A DNA stretch of 64,000 nucleotides. Origin: Sphingorhabdus sp. GTDB taxonomy: Bacteria; Pseudomonadota; Alphaproteobacteria; Sphingomonadales; Sphingomonadaceae. This document shows positions 17,419 to 26,484 of this stretch, piece by piece. Numbering within the stretch: position 1 is the first letter of the stretch; the number at the start of each line of letters is the position of its first letter. Made by a program: the position numbers and the translations under genes. The stretch is from assembly GCF_023910635.1 (NCBI RefSeq), contig NZ_JAAVVZ010000012.1:22229-86228 (forward strand), given 5' to 3'. The notes under the pieces are model-generated. The model was not told the origin of the DNA and did no database searches. It saw only the letters and a list, made by a program, of their open reading frames with translations.

Positions 17419-18054
17419 ATGGGAGAAGACCCAAGGGCTGTTTTGGAGCGCTTGATTGCGAAAAGCGCAGAAGATTTCGCTGGCCTGTCGAAATTGATCG
17501 GTCGTAATCCCACCTATATTCAACAATTTATCAAACGCGGGTCACCCAAAAAACTGCCAGAGACGGAGCGCGGGATATTGGCACGATATTTTGGTGTGGA
17601 TGAAAGCGTGCTGGGTGGGCCGAACGCGGGCGCGACCAGAACGGGCATTCGGCTTATTCCAAAGCTGGCGGTTGGCGCGTCGGCTGGTGCCGGTGCGATT
17701 CCAGGTCGTGAAACGCTGGCCGGCAAAATCGGTTTTGACGAAAAATGGTTACGCAAGCAGGGGCTGGATCCGGCGCAGCTCTCGTTGATTCAGGTGGACG
17801 GTGATTCGATGTCGCCGACACTGAACCATGGCGATGACATCATGGTCGACAATCGCGCCGCGGCTGGCCCGTTGCGCGACGGCATTCATGTCATTCGGCT
17901 GGATGATGCGCTGATGGTCAAACGGCTCGCCAGCGGACCAAGCGGGCGTTTGTCGGTGTTGTCGGACAATCCGGCCTATCCCGGTTGGCCAGATGTGGAC
18001 GGCGCAACCGTCGCTATCATCGGCAGGGTGGTGTGGGCAGGGCGGCGGCTTTGA
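17419..18054 (+). CDS. S24-family (LexA/CI-like) transcriptional regulator
   Basis: 211 aa. N-terminal HTH (LSKLIGRNPTYIQQFIKRGS, ~residues 20-40) and C-terminal S24 peptidase domain with catalytic Ser in VDGDSMSPTLNHGDDIMV and catalytic Lys in LDDALMVKRLA. An Ala-Gly pair (GASAGAGA, ~residue 93) could be the self-cleavage site. Such proteins repress stress or prophage-type genes until RecA-stimulated cleavage; whether this one is cleaved is unknown. ATG 17419 follows GGAGG. The upstream gap carries two palindromes. Confidence 0.85.
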   Translation: MGEDPRAVLERLIAKSAEDFAGLSKLIGRNPTYIQQFIKRGSPKKLPETERGILARYFGVDESVLGGPNAGATRTGIRLIPKLAVGASAGAGAIPGRETLAGKIGFDEKWLRKQGLDPAQLSLIQVDGDSMSPTLNHGDDIMVDNRAAAGPLRDGIHVIRLDDALMVKRLASGPSGRLSVLSDNPAYPGWPDVDGATVAIIGRVVWAGRRL

Positions 18055-18094
18055 AGACTTGCCTCGGCCGCGTCAGTGCGGCACATGAATATCT

Positions 18095-18787
18095 ATGTCT
18101 AACGTCACATCCACGCCCACAAAGACCCCGCCGCTAAAGGCCGCGATCATTCCCGTCACGCCGTTGCAGCAGAATTGCACGCTGTTTTGGTGCACGCAAA
18201 CGAACAAGGGCGCTTTGGTTGACCCCGGCGGTGATCTCGACAAATTGAAAGCCGCTGTCGCGCAAACGGGCGTTCAGCTTGAAAAATTATTGGTGACGCA
18301 TGGCCATCTCGACCATTGCGGGCAAGCCGGGATGCTGGCGCAAGAGCTTGGGCTAAAAATTGAAGGCCCGCATGAGGACGACCGTTTCTGGATCGAGAAG
18401 CTCGACGATGACGGCGCGCGCTATGGCATGGAGGCGCATAGTTTTGAACCCGACCGCTGGCTGGTCGATGGCGATACCGTGACCGTCGGCAATCTCACGC
18501 TCGATGTCCTTCACTGCCCCGGCCACACGCCTGGACATGTCATTTTTCATCATCAACCCAGCCGTCTGGCGATTGTTGGGGATGTGCTGTTTCAAGGGTC
18601 CATCGGCCGTACCGATTTCCCGCGCGGCAACCATGCCGACCTGATTAACGCCATCACGACAAAATTATGGCCATTGGGCGATGATGTAACCTTCATCCCC
18701 GGCCATGGCCCCACCAGCCAATTTGGCTATGAGCGCAAGCACAACGCCTTTGTCGCAGACGATGTGCTGAGGGCCAGGACCATTTAA
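18095..18787 (+). CDS. MBL-fold metallo-hydrolase (glyoxalase II-like)
   Basis: 230 aa. The metal-binding motif is THGHLDHCGQAG (HxHxDH), with further ligands in CPGHTPGHVIFHH and a distal PGHGPTSQFGYE. Binuclear zinc hydrolase, cytosolic, substrate probably a thioester such as a glutathione conjugate. The last codons (RARTI) and the stop come from a 60 bp mini-MITE. If the element and one TA are removed, the reading frame would end at VL with a TAA formed at the junction, so the present tail is an insertion product. Confidence 0.85.
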   Translation: MSNVTSTPTKTPPLKAAIIPVTPLQQNCTLFWCTQTNKGALVDPGGDLDKLKAAVAQTGVQLEKLLVTHGHLDHCGQAGMLAQELGLKIEGPHEDDRFWIEKLDDDGARYGMEAHSFEPDRWLVDGDTVTVGNLTLDVLHCPGHTPGHVIFHHQPSRLAIVGDVLFQGSIGRTDFPRGNHADLINAITTKLWPLGDDVTFIPGHGPTSQFGYERKHNAFVADDVLRARTI

Positions 18788-18828
18788 ATCCACCACCGCT
18801 GTGGCAGATTCACGTGGTCCTGGCCCTA
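18769..18828. repeat. Mini-MITE A (60 bp) with GGGCCAGGACC ends
   Basis: Ends GGGCCAGGACCatTTAAATCCACC and GTGGTCCTGGCCCTA are a minimal version of the MITE family, with almost no interior. Right flank TA, left flank GA. It lies between convergent genes (MBL hydrolase and MAPEG), so its hairpin could also act as a transcription stop. Both strands of the left arm are compatible changes (T to C with A to G), which preserves pairing. Confidence 0.8.
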
Positions 18829-18841
18829 ACGGCTCGGTAGT

Positions 18842-19249
18842 TTAAAGAATCGCTGCGTACACGTTCCACAAGGCCCAGCCTGCAAGGCCAAGCAGCGTTA
18901 TCATCGTGGTCAGCGTGCCGACCATCCGGCCCTTGCCCAATGAACCGCCATCCATGCCTAGGCCATGCGCAAGCCGCCCGACAATGTAGACGATGCCCAG
19001 GCCCCAAAGCCATTGGTTCGTTCCGCTTGTCGCCTCAAGCGCAGCAATCAGGATCAAAATGAAGGGCGCGCTTTCCACGAAGTTCGCGTGCGCGCGCATC
19101 CGGCGAATGACAAATTCATTGCCGCCATCGCCAATCGACACGCTTTCTTTTGTCCGCGCCTGACCGCAACGGATCATGAGCCAGATATTCACCAATGCCG
19201 CACCTGCGGCTATTGTAAGGGTAACGGGTAAACTTAGGGTCAGGACCAC
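18842..19249 (-). CDS. MAPEG-family membrane protein, now starting inside a MITE
   Basis: 135 aa with four membrane helices and the MAPEG signature (IRRMRAHANFVESAPFILIL); the family includes glutathione-linked membrane enzymes. The current start is GTG 19249 inside MITE copy 4, preceded six bases earlier by a perfect AAGGAGG. All other copies have AAGGTGG there. The original ATG (19505-19503, behind AGGGAGAG) is still visible on the far side of the element: deleting the element plus one TA joins ATG-TTA-AGT-TTA in frame. So the insertion replaced the start, and a point change seems to have created a new ribosome site. Confidence 0.85.
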   Translation of the reverse strand: MVLTLSLPVTLTIAAGAALVNIWLMIRCGQARTKESVSIGDGGNEFVIRRMRAHANFVESAPFILILIAALEATSGTNQWLWGLGIVYIVGRLAHGLGMDGGSLGKGRMVGTLTTMITLLGLAGWALWNVYAAIL

Positions 19250-19501
19250 TTAAATCCTCCTTCGCGGTTTGAGGCCATACTGTTCAGTGCCAGGCGGCAC
19301 GCGCAGGGCTTAGTGGTTCTAAGTCCAAGCTTGCCAACTTGGCAATGGACAAAATGGGTCAAATCCGAAGGACGCCAAAATGGCTTCGATCTCGAAGTAA
19401 AATGCCCTTGCAGGCAGAATGACTGCCTGCGGCGGCCATTTTACTTCGATATCTTTGCCATTTTGACGCCGCGAAGGTGGATTTAAGTGGTCCTGACCCT
19501 A
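19235..19501. repeat. MITE-like palindromic element, long form, copy 4
   Basis: 267 bp including TA on both sides, ends GGGTCAGGACCACTTAAATC / complement. It contains the inner palindrome (aaaatggcttcgatctcgaa ... atatctttgccatttt) as in copies 3 and 5. The left arm has CCTCC instead of CCACC. The insertion lies between the first and third codon of the MAPEG gene. From 19502 to the rpmF start no further gene is seen. Confidence 0.92.
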
Positions 19502-19702
19502 ACATATATTCTCTCCCTGTTCGGTGCGTGACCCTAACTGCTATCTCTCGGCTTGCAAAGCACCGAAAAACAATTATATCGCGCCGCTCACACAGACATG
19601 TGCGGATGAATGAGGCCGATTCTGGCGATTGCTTGCCACGACCATCTCTTTCGCCTATCATGCCCTAGAACTTATTGATTTTGAAATGGAACAGGTGCCG
19701 AA

Positions 19703-19879
19703 ATGGCTGTCCCCAAAAGAAAAACATCCCCTTCGAAGCGCGGCATGCGTCGTAGCCATGATTCGCTTAAGGTTGCTGCTTACCAAGAATGCGCCAACTG
19801 TGGTGAATTGAAGCGTCCACATCATCTGTGCGATGCCTGTGGCCACTATAATGGCCGCGAAGTGGTAGCAGTCGCCTAA
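19703..19879 (+). CDS. rpmF: 50S ribosomal protein L32
   Basis: 58 aa, ATG 19703. [20 protein letters not shown], then the zinc-binding pairs [18 protein letters not shown] and NGREVVAVA. Typical bL32 length. It is the first gene of the rpmF-plsX-fabH group, an order conserved from E. coli to alphaproteobacteria that couples ribosome and lipid synthesis. Confidence 0.97.
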   Translation: MAVPKRKTSPSKRGMRRSHDSLKVAAYQECANCGELKRPHHLCDACGHYNGREVVAVA

Positions 19880-19901
19880 TCCTGTTCAAGGAGAATAGCT
19901 G

Positions 19902-20927
19902 GTGTCGATGAAACCGCGTATCGCCATTGACGCGATGGGCGGTGACGAAGGCGTTCCTGTGATGATCGCAGGCGCGGCTTTGGCACGTCACCGGCACGAC
20001 AGTTTCAAATTTCTTTTGGTGGGTGACGAAACGCAGATTAAGTCTGCGCTCGATAAGCACCCCAATTTGCGCGCTGCCTCCGAAATCCTTCATAGCGATG
20101 TCGTCGTTACGCCCGATGACAAGGTCAGCGCCGCCCTGCGCAAGGCCAAAACCAGCTCCATGGGCATGGCGATCAATGCCGTAAAGTCAGGCAATGCCAG
20201 CGCCGCCGTCAGCGCTGGCAATACCGGCGCATTAATGGCTACCGCCAAACTTGCCCTGCGCACGATGCCCGGCATCGACAGGCCAGCGCTTTCTGCCTTG
20301 CTGCCGACGCTGGAAGATACCGATGTGGTGATGTTGGATCTGGGGGCAAACACCGAGTGTGAGGCCAAAAACCTTGTCCAGTTTGCCGTCATGGGCGCGG
20401 CCTATTCGCGTATCATTTTCGGCTTTGACCGTCCGCGTGTCCGCTTGCTGAACATCGGTACCGAGGAAATGAAGGGCACCGATCAACTTCGTGACGCGGC
20501 GCAGCATTTGCGCGACGCCACCGGGCTACACATGGATTTTCAGGGCTTTGTTGAGGCCGACAAGATCAACCTCGGCCAATGTGATGTCGTTGTGTGCGAT
20601 GGCTTTACCGGCAACATCGCGTTGAAGTCCATCGAAGGCACGGCGCGTTTCGTCACGGATCTTTTGCGCCGGGCCTTCACCAGCTCGATCCGTTCGAAAT
20701 TCGGTTTTCTGGTATCGCGTCCGGCCACCGAATTGCTGCGGCACCATCTTGATCCCAATAATCATAATGGCGCTGTCTTCATGGGACTGAACGGTGTCGT
20801 CGTCAAAAGCCATGGCAGCGCCAATATCAAGGGTGTGGCCAATGCGGTCGAGGTGGCGGCGCGATTGGTCGAAGAAGACATTACCGCGCGCATCACGCAA
20901 GATCTTGCGCGGATACAGGCCGAGTGA
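19902..20927 (+). CDS. plsX: Phosphate acyltransferase PlsX
   Basis: Makes acyl-phosphate from acyl-ACP for phospholipid synthesis; peripheral membrane enzyme. The family signature [15 protein letters not shown] is at the N-terminus, with [10 protein letters not shown] and [13 protein letters not shown] in the middle and [17 protein letters not shown] 19902 start (GGAGAATAGCTG upstream); ATG 19908 is an alternative. Overlaps fabH by four bases. Confidence 0.96.
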   Translation: MSMKPRIAIDAMGGDEGVPVMIAGAALARHRHDSFKFLLVGDETQIKSALDKHPNLRAASEILHSDVVVTPDDKVSAALRKAKTSSMGMAINAVKSGNASAAVSAGNTGALMATAKLALRTMPGIDRPALSALLPTLEDTDVVMLDLGANTECEAKNLVQFAVMGAAYSRIIFGFDRPRVRLLNIGTEEMKGTDQLRDAAQHLRDATGLHMDFQGFVEADKINLGQCDVVVCDGFTGNIALKSIEGTARFVTDLLRRAFTSSIRSKFGFLVSRPATELLRHHLDPNNHNGAVFMGLNGVVVKSHGSANIKGVANAVEVAARLVEEDITARITQDLARIQAE

Positions 20928-21892
20928 CCGAAGTCGCTCTTCGTGCCGTTATCAAAGGCACTGGGTCGGCGCTTCCACGCAACCGCGTGTCGAACGCTGA
21001 ACTGGCCCGCAGAGTCGATACGACCGATGAATGGATTACAGAGCGGACGGGTATAAAGTTTCGCCACATCGCCGAGCCCGATGAAACAACATCCAGCCTT
21101 GCGATCGAAGCATCGCGCCGGGCGCTTGACGCGGCTGGCATGTCGGCCAGCGACATTGATCTCATCATATTGGCGACCGCTACGCCCGACCAGACTTTTC
21201 CCGCCTCTGCCACCATCGTGCAACATGCGCTTGGCTGCAATGGCGGCGTTGCCTTTGATGTGGCCGCGGTTTGCTCGGGCTTTCTCTATGCCTTTTCCGT
21301 CGCGGAAAGCATGATCCGCGCAGGTTCAGCCCATAATGCATTAGTCATCGGGGCCGAAACATTTAGCCGCATATTGGACTGGGAAGACCGCACGACATGC
21401 GTATTATTTGGTGACGGCGCTGGCGCGGTAGTCTTGTCAGGCGAGGTTGGCATTCGCGGCGCGCTGGTGACCAAATTGCATGCCGATGGTCAACATAATG
21501 AATTATTATATGTCGACGGCGGTCCATCCACCACGGGCACCGTCGGCCAATTGCGGATGAAGGGTCGGGAGGTGTTCCGCCATGCCGTAACCAATCTCAC
21601 CAATGTATTGCACGAGGTGCTTGCCGCGACAGACTTGACGCCAGCCGACATTGACTGGGTCGTTCCGCATCAGGCTAATGCCCGGATTATTGCGGCGACG
21701 GCCAAGAAACTGGCGCTTGACCCGAATAAAGTCGTCCTTACCGTTGACCAGCACGCCAATACATCTGCGGCGTCGGTTCCGTTGGCCCTCGATGTCGCCG
21801 TGCGCGATGGCCGGATCAAAAAAGGGGACGTTGTCGTTCTGGAAGCGATGGGTGGCGGATTCACTTGGGGCGCATCAATCGTACGTATGTAA
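20924..21892 (+). CDS. fabH: 3-oxoacyl-ACP synthase III FabH
   Basis: 322 aa. Condenses acetyl-CoA with malonyl-ACP to begin fatty acid synthesis. Active-site Cys in [19 protein letters not shown], His in [11 protein letters not shown] and Asn in [18 protein letters not shown] start within the plsX stop. Second gene of a co-translated pair with plsX. Confidence 0.96.
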   Translation: MTEVALRAVIKGTGSALPRNRVSNAELARRVDTTDEWITERTGIKFRHIAEPDETTSSLAIEASRRALDAAGMSASDIDLIILATATPDQTFPASATIVQHALGCNGGVAFDVAAVCSGFLYAFSVAESMIRAGSAHNALVIGAETFSRILDWEDRTTCVLFGDGAGAVVLSGEVGIRGALVTKLHADGQHNELLYVDGGPSTTGTVGQLRMKGREVFRHAVTNLTNVLHEVLAATDLTPADIDWVVPHQANARIIAATAKKLALDPNKVVLTVDQHANTSAASVPLALDVAVRDGRIKKGDVVVLEAMGGGFTWGASIVRM

Positions 21893-21998
21893 ATTTAATT
21901 ATACGGATGTAACTTTTCTACATTATCGCTATTTTACAATTCAAATTTATGTTGTATGCTATGATCTTACCACTCGATGTCAAGGTCCGGAGACGAAT

Positions 21999-22289
21999 AT
22001 GGCTGATGCAGGAACTTTAACTCGCGCTGATTTGGCCGAGATGCTTAACCGTCAAATTGGTTTGTCGCGTGCAGACGCTGCGGCGATGGTCGAATCAATC
22101 CTCGATCATATGACCGATGCGTTACTGGACGGTGACAATGTCAAAATTTCTGGTTTTGGCACCTTTGTTCTTCGGGACAAGGCCGAGCGTATCGGGCGCA
22201 ACCCAAAAACAGGCGTGGAAGTGCCAATTACGCCGCGCCGGGTGCTTACATTCCGTGCAAGCCAAGGCATGCGCCAAAAGGTAAAATAA
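21999..22289 (+). CDS. ihfA: Integration host factor subunit alpha
   Basis: 96 aa DNA-bending protein. ATG 21999, SD GTCCGGAG. Features: [20 protein letters not shown] helix pair, the HU/IHF beta-arm signature [20 protein letters not shown] and the tip [11 protein letters not shown], ending [12 protein letters not shown]. The 106-base gap before it is AT-rich, with an extended -10-like TGCTATGAT at ~21957, so it may have its own promoter in addition to read-through from fabH. Confidence 0.95.
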   Translation: MADAGTLTRADLAEMLNRQIGLSRADAAAMVESILDHMTDALLDGDNVKISGFGTFVLRDKAERIGRNPKTGVEVPITPRRVLTFRASQGMRQKVK

Positions 22290-22294
22290 CTTTT

Positions 22295-22654
22295 ATGCGC
22301 GAAAAATCGGCTGACGCCTTCCGTAACATTGGTGAAATGGCCGAGGCGTTGGGCGTTCGCACGCATATATTGCGCTATTGGGAAGAACAGTTCCCCATGC
22401 TGCGGCCTCTGACGCGTGCGGGTGGCCGACGGTTGTATCGGCCCGAAGATGTCGTCCTGCTGCATACTATCCATCGCTTATTGTATGCAGAAGGCTATAC
22501 CGTGAAGGGCGCGCGTCGTTTTCTGACGGAAGGCGGGGCACAGGATGCGCGGCCTCATGCACCTACGCCCGAGCAATCGTCGGTTGCAGCGTTCGACTTT
22601 GGTGCTTTGCAGGCGGTGCGCGACCGGCTGGCGTCCGCTTTGGCCGCAGCTTAA
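22295..22654 (+). CDS. MerR-family transcriptional regulator
   Basis: 119 aa. N-terminal MerR winged helix ([41 protein letters not shown]), no metal-binding cysteines, and a short Ala-rich tail. It follows ihfA by five bases, the conserved ihfA-merR order of alphaproteobacteria. The target is unknown. Confidence 0.9.
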   Translation: MREKSADAFRNIGEMAEALGVRTHILRYWEEQFPMLRPLTRAGGRRLYRPEDVVLLHTIHRLLYAEGYTVKGARRFLTEGGAQDARPHAPTPEQSSVAAFDFGALQAVRDRLASALAAA

Positions 22655-23172
22655 CCCATATTCCGGGCGTAGACCAAGTCGCGGAAGGGCACTTTGCCCA
22701 CCATGAAGACCGTTTCGCCAATCGCCACAAAGCCAGCTCGTTCGTAAAAGCCGATGGCGCGCACATTTTTTTCGTAGACGGACAGCAGCAGGCGTTTTGC
22801 CCCGCGTTTTTCGGCCACCGCGAACACCAGATCTAACAGGTCTTTGCCATTACCACCGCCCTGCCACGGCCCCAGCATATAAATACGCTTTAACTCGATA
22901 TCGCTGTCTTGCTGCACCGCAGGATGGGCCGCAGGTGTGACCATGGCATAGCCAACAGGTGCGCCCAGCGGGGTTTCGCCAAGCACGATATCGGTTGCCG
23001 GATCGCGAAGTGCCGCGGCATAATATGCGGTGCTATGTTCTTGCCGCAGATGTTCCATCATTGGTTGGCCGGGATGGTCAAAAGCGAAGGTAGCCATGAA
23101 CGTTGCCGCGCCAAGAAAGCTCAGCGCTTCGGCATCACGCACATCGGCGTTGCGCCAAATAATGGGGGTCAT
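22651..23172 (-). CDS. GNAT-family N-acetyltransferase
   Basis: 173 aa. Acetyl-CoA binding motif A region: [20 protein letters not shown] (Q-x-x-G-x-G/A), then [22 protein letters not shown] typical of GNAT motif B. Substrate unknown. It ends overlapping merR's tail (convergent, 4 bases) and starts overlapping the phosphatase stop by 4 bases; last gene of a three-gene operon with the helicase. Confidence 0.85.
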   Translation of the reverse strand: MTPIIWRNADVRDAEALSFLGAATFMATFAFDHPGQPMMEHLRQEHSTAYYAAALRDPATDIVLGETPLGAPVGYAMVTPAAHPAVQQDSDIELKRIYMLGPWQGGGNGKDLLDLVFAVAEKRGAKRLLLSVYEKNVRAIGFYERAGFVAIGETVFMVGKVPFRDLVYARNMG

Positions 23173-23714
23173 TCGTCTTCGGGTCCGAGTTCGGGGTCAA
23201 GATCGCGAGGCCGGATGAAGTGCGTCAATTTCCCGCATTTGCGATCCACATCGGCCCAGCGCGCGACGTTCAATTCCATTCGCGCAATCGCGGCGGTCGG
23301 ATATTTCTCCCAAACCAAATCGCGCAAAGGCGAGGTGCCGTCGTCGGGGCAGATGTCGAACACAAGATCCTCTAGCCCCGGATTATGCCCGACCATCAAC
23401 AGGTTTTTATGTGCATCGGCTTGGTCGCGCAGCACGTCCATCAACGTCGCAGAGGACGCCAGATAAATCCGGCGGTCCCAATTGGGCTCGATCCGATCAC
23501 CAGTGCCCTTCACAAAATGATCAATCGTTTCGATCACGCGCACCGCGGGGCTTGCGACGACATGGTCAAAGGTAAATCCGTTGCGTTTTACCCAGATGCC
23601 CATGATAAGCGCCGCTTTTTCCCCGCGTTTATTGAGCGGACGGTCAAAATCGCGTGGAACGGCGTCATCCCAACTCGATTTGGCATGGCGGAACAAGGTA
23701 AGGGTGAAGGTCAA
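23169..23714 (-). CDS. SixA-like histidine phosphatase
   Basis: 181 aa. RHG-type motif at the N-terminus (LTLFRHAKSSWDDAVPRDFD) with second His in LMVGHNPGLEDLV. SixA-type phosphatases dephosphorylate His-phosphoproteins such as the NPr/HPr chain; a PtsP gene occurs at 1.9-4.1 kb, though a link is only speculative. Overlaps the helicase stop and the GNAT start by four bases each. Confidence 0.87.
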   Translation of the reverse strand: MTFTLTLFRHAKSSWDDAVPRDFDRPLNKRGEKAALIMGIWVKRNGFTFDHVVASPAVRVIETIDHFVKGTGDRIEPNWDRRIYLASSATLMDVLRDQADAHKNLLMVGHNPGLEDLVFDICPDDGTSPLRDLVWEKYPTAAIARMELNVARWADVDRKCGKLTHFIRPRDLDPELGPEDE

Positions 23715-26446
23715 ATAGGGTTGCTCGCTTCCAACATGTTTGCACCGTCCTGCCGCAAATTTGTGTCAGACGAAAGACCTGATTTAACCGAATTCACAGC
23801 CTCTTCCAGCGTTACCCGGCGGATGGGCGTGCCCGGTGGAAATGCCGACAAAAGGCGGCTTGGCACCGCCGATGACAGCAACACAAAATGGCCTTTGTCG
23901 CCGGCACTCCGGATCAGGCGGCCAAAGGCCTGCGCCATTTTTGCGCGGATGATGCGGTCGTCATATTCCATGCCGCCATGTTTCAAACGCCGCGCGCGGT
24001 GCAAGATGTCGGGGCGGGGCCAAGGGATTTGCTCCATAATGACCAGCCGCAGCGAATGGCCGGGCACGTCCACCCCGTCGCGCAATGCGTCGGTGCCAAG
24101 CAAGCTTGCATGCGGGTCATCGCGGAATATGTCGACAAGTGTGCCGGTATCAATGGGGTCCACATGTTGCGCATACAGCGGCAGTCCGTCCCGCGCCAAG
24201 CGGTCGGCGATGCGCGCATAGGTGGATCGCAACCGCCGTATCGCGGTGAACAGGCCAAGAACGCCGCCGCCTGACGCGGTAATCAACGCGGCATAAGCCC
24301 CTGCCAAGGCGGCAGCATCGCCCTTTTTAATATCGGTGACGATCAGCACTTCGGCTTGCGCTTTATAGTCAAACGGGCTGATCGCCGAAAAATGCGTCGC
24401 TGGCTTATCCAGATGACTTGCCCCGGTCCGCGCCTCGGCATTTTGCCAGTCGCCACCGCTGCGCAAGGTTGCGGATGTGGCCAGCACGCCATGGCTCGGC
24501 TTCAGCAAGACCTCCGCCACGGGCTTCATCGGGTCGAGCCAACGGCGGTGCATACCAATGTCCATTTCGCGGCCTTCGAACCGGTCAATCGCCAGCCAGT
24601 CGATATATTCGGGGTCAACGGGGCCGACGGCGCGCGCCAACATCGATATCCATGCGCGCAATGTGTCGATGCGCCAGCTTAGGCTTGCCATTGCCCCCTC
24701 GACGCGCGCGCGGGCGCTGCCATCGAGCCAATCGGGCGGGTCGGCTATCATTGCTTCCAAACGTTGCCCAAGCACCGTCAGCGGTCTTGCCAGCGCCTCC
24801 AGCGCGATGGCGGCATCGGCGGCGGCGTCTATGACTTTTGGGTCAGGATCGGCAAGCTCGGTCTCCAGACCATAGCCGCTTTCGGTTGCATTGGTTTCGT
24901 CGCGGGCGAACACCATCGTCCGGACGGCGGACAGCAATCGTTCAATTGGTCCCGATGGCGTGCCTTCGGCCAAACGCGCCAACCATCCCTCGCCGGGCAA
25001 AGCCTCAGCCGCGACGCGCGCCATTTCAATGGCAAGGCCGCCTTCTTCATCATAAGATGCGACATCGGCAAGCCGCGCCGAAAGCCCGCGCCGTCGCCCG
25101 CGTGCCTTGCCTTCGGGGCCAATGACCCAGCGGCGCAACTCAATCGTTTCTTGCCCTGTCAGCGCGGCGGCAAACATCGAATCGGCGGCATCAAACAGAT
25201 GATGGCCTTCATCAAAAATGATCCGGCTTGGTCGGTTTTGTTCATCCCGCCCGCGCGCGGCGTTGACCATCATCAAAGCATGATTGGCGATGACAATTTC
25301 GGCCTGCACCGATGAACGTGCGGCGCGTTCAATGAAGCATTTTTTATAATGTGGGCATCCGGCATAAATGCATTCGCCGCGCCGGTCGGTCAACGCGGTG
25401 GAGCCATTGCGCCGGAACAAGGTCGGCAACCATCCGGGTAAATCGCCCCCAATCATGTCGCCATCATGCGAATAGGCCGCCCAGCGCGCCACCAAATGCG
25501 CAAGGGTCGCCGCGCGTCCGGCAAAGCCGCCTTGCAAGGCATCCTCCAAGTTCAAAAGGCACAGATAATTTTCGCGACCCTTGCGGACGACAACCTTGGA
25601 CTTGAACGTTTCATGGTCGGGATATATGCGCTTCGCCTCGCGCACCAATTGCCGTTGCAACGCCTTGGTAAAGGTGGAAATCCACACCGTGCCGTCGGCG
25701 GCGGTCGCCCACAGGCTGGCAGGTGCGAGATAGCCAAGCGTCTTGCCAATACCTGTGCCGGCCTCCGCCAGCACCATATGCGGTTCGCCCTTGCGCGTGC
25801 GCGGTGCGAAAATGGCCGCTGCGGCTTGGGCAAAATCGCGCTGCCCTTGCCGTGTTTCCGCAGAGCCGCCGACCAAAGATGCCAAGCGTTCTTGCACGGC
25901 ATCGGCCTGCAACGTCACCACGCGCGGCGGGGTGCGCGGCGCGGCCTCCTCCCATTCGGGCAGGCGGCTGAACAGCCAGCGTTCGGGGCGTTCGGGCTTT
26001 TTAAGTTGCGCCAACACCAGATTTGCCCATGGCCAGCGCAGCCGCATCAACGCTTGGGCCGAATCCCAAGCCCCTTCGCGTTCGGCCCAAGCAGGGTCGC
26101 CCAGCACCGACAGCAAATTTTGCGCGGCGCGCAGCAAGAATAAAGGCACGTCTTGATCCGTGGCAGGCGCTGGTAAGTTCAAGTTCTTTGCCAATCCCTT
26201 GGGCGTTGGAACGGCAAAGCGCGCGGGGTAGACAAAGGCATATAGCTCCAGAAGGTCAAGCCCCGACAAATCGGGATAGCCAAGCCTTTGCGCGACCAAA
26301 GGCGCATTCAGCATGACCATCGGCGTTTCCGCCGCCCGGCCCGCCGCTTCACCCTTGCCAATTGTTTGCACAACTCCGCCATTGCTGCCCATCCAAATAC
26401 CGGCATGGCTTGCGTGGAGCGCAGGAAAGGCTAGTGGAGTTTCCAT
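23711..26446 (-). CDS. DinG/XPD-type ATP-dependent DNA helicase
   Basis: About 911 aa from ATG 26446. Superfamily 2 helicase with Walker A AEAGTGIGKTLGYLAPA, an iron-sulphur cluster set of cysteines (CLLNLED..., GECIYAGCPHYKKCFIERA), DEAH-like FDEGHHLF, and C-terminal motifs LLGTDALRDGVDVPGHSLR and QAFGRLIRSAGDKGHFVLL. DinG helicases unwind R-loops and damaged forks. The longer frame to 26518 overlaps lysK and lacks family sequence. First gene of an operon with sixA-like and GNAT genes, divergent from lysK. Confidence 0.9.
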   Translation of the reverse strand: METPLAFPALHASHAGIWMGSNGGVVQTIGKGEAAGRAAETPMVMLNAPLVAQRLGYPDLSGLDLLELYAFVYPARFAVPTPKGLAKNLNLPAPATDQDVPLFLLRAAQNLLSVLGDPAWAEREGAWDSAQALMRLRWPWANLVLAQLKKPERPERWLFSRLPEWEEAAPRTPPRVVTLQADAVQERLASLVGGSAETRQGQRDFAQAAAAIFAPRTRKGEPHMVLAEAGTGIGKTLGYLAPASLWATAADGTVWISTFTKALQRQLVREAKRIYPDHETFKSKVVVRKGRENYLCLLNLEDALQGGFAGRAATLAHLVARWAAYSHDGDMIGGDLPGWLPTLFRRNGSTALTDRRGECIYAGCPHYKKCFIERAARSSVQAEIVIANHALMMVNAARGRDEQNRPSRIIFDEGHHLFDAADSMFAAALTGQETIELRRWVIGPEGKARGRRRGLSARLADVASYDEEGGLAIEMARVAAEALPGEGWLARLAEGTPSGPIERLLSAVRTMVFARDETNATESGYGLETELADPDPKVIDAAADAAIALEALARPLTVLGQRLEAMIADPPDWLDGSARARVEGAMASLSWRIDTLRAWISMLARAVGPVDPEYIDWLAIDRFEGREMDIGMHRRWLDPMKPVAEVLLKPSHGVLATSATLRSGGDWQNAEARTGASHLDKPATHFSAISPFDYKAQAEVLIVTDIKKGDAAALAGAYAALITASGGGVLGLFTAIRRLRSTYARIADRLARDGLPLYAQHVDPIDTGTLVDIFRDDPHASLLGTDALRDGVDVPGHSLRLVIMEQIPWPRPDILHRARRLKHGGMEYDDRIIRAKMAQAFGRLIRSAGDKGHFVLLSSAVPSRLLSAFPPGTPIRRVTLEEAVNSVKSGLSSDTNLRQDGANMLEASNPI

Positions 26447-26484
26447 GAGCCCTGATAGGCGTATTTGGAACGAAAGAGCAACAT

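Noticed and set aside
19359..19661. 100 aa frame across MITE copy 4 starting upstream of the element
   Set aside because: It is the old MAPEG start reading into the repeat (MLGSGPLKST...); similar frames occur in other copies, so it is a by-product of insertion.
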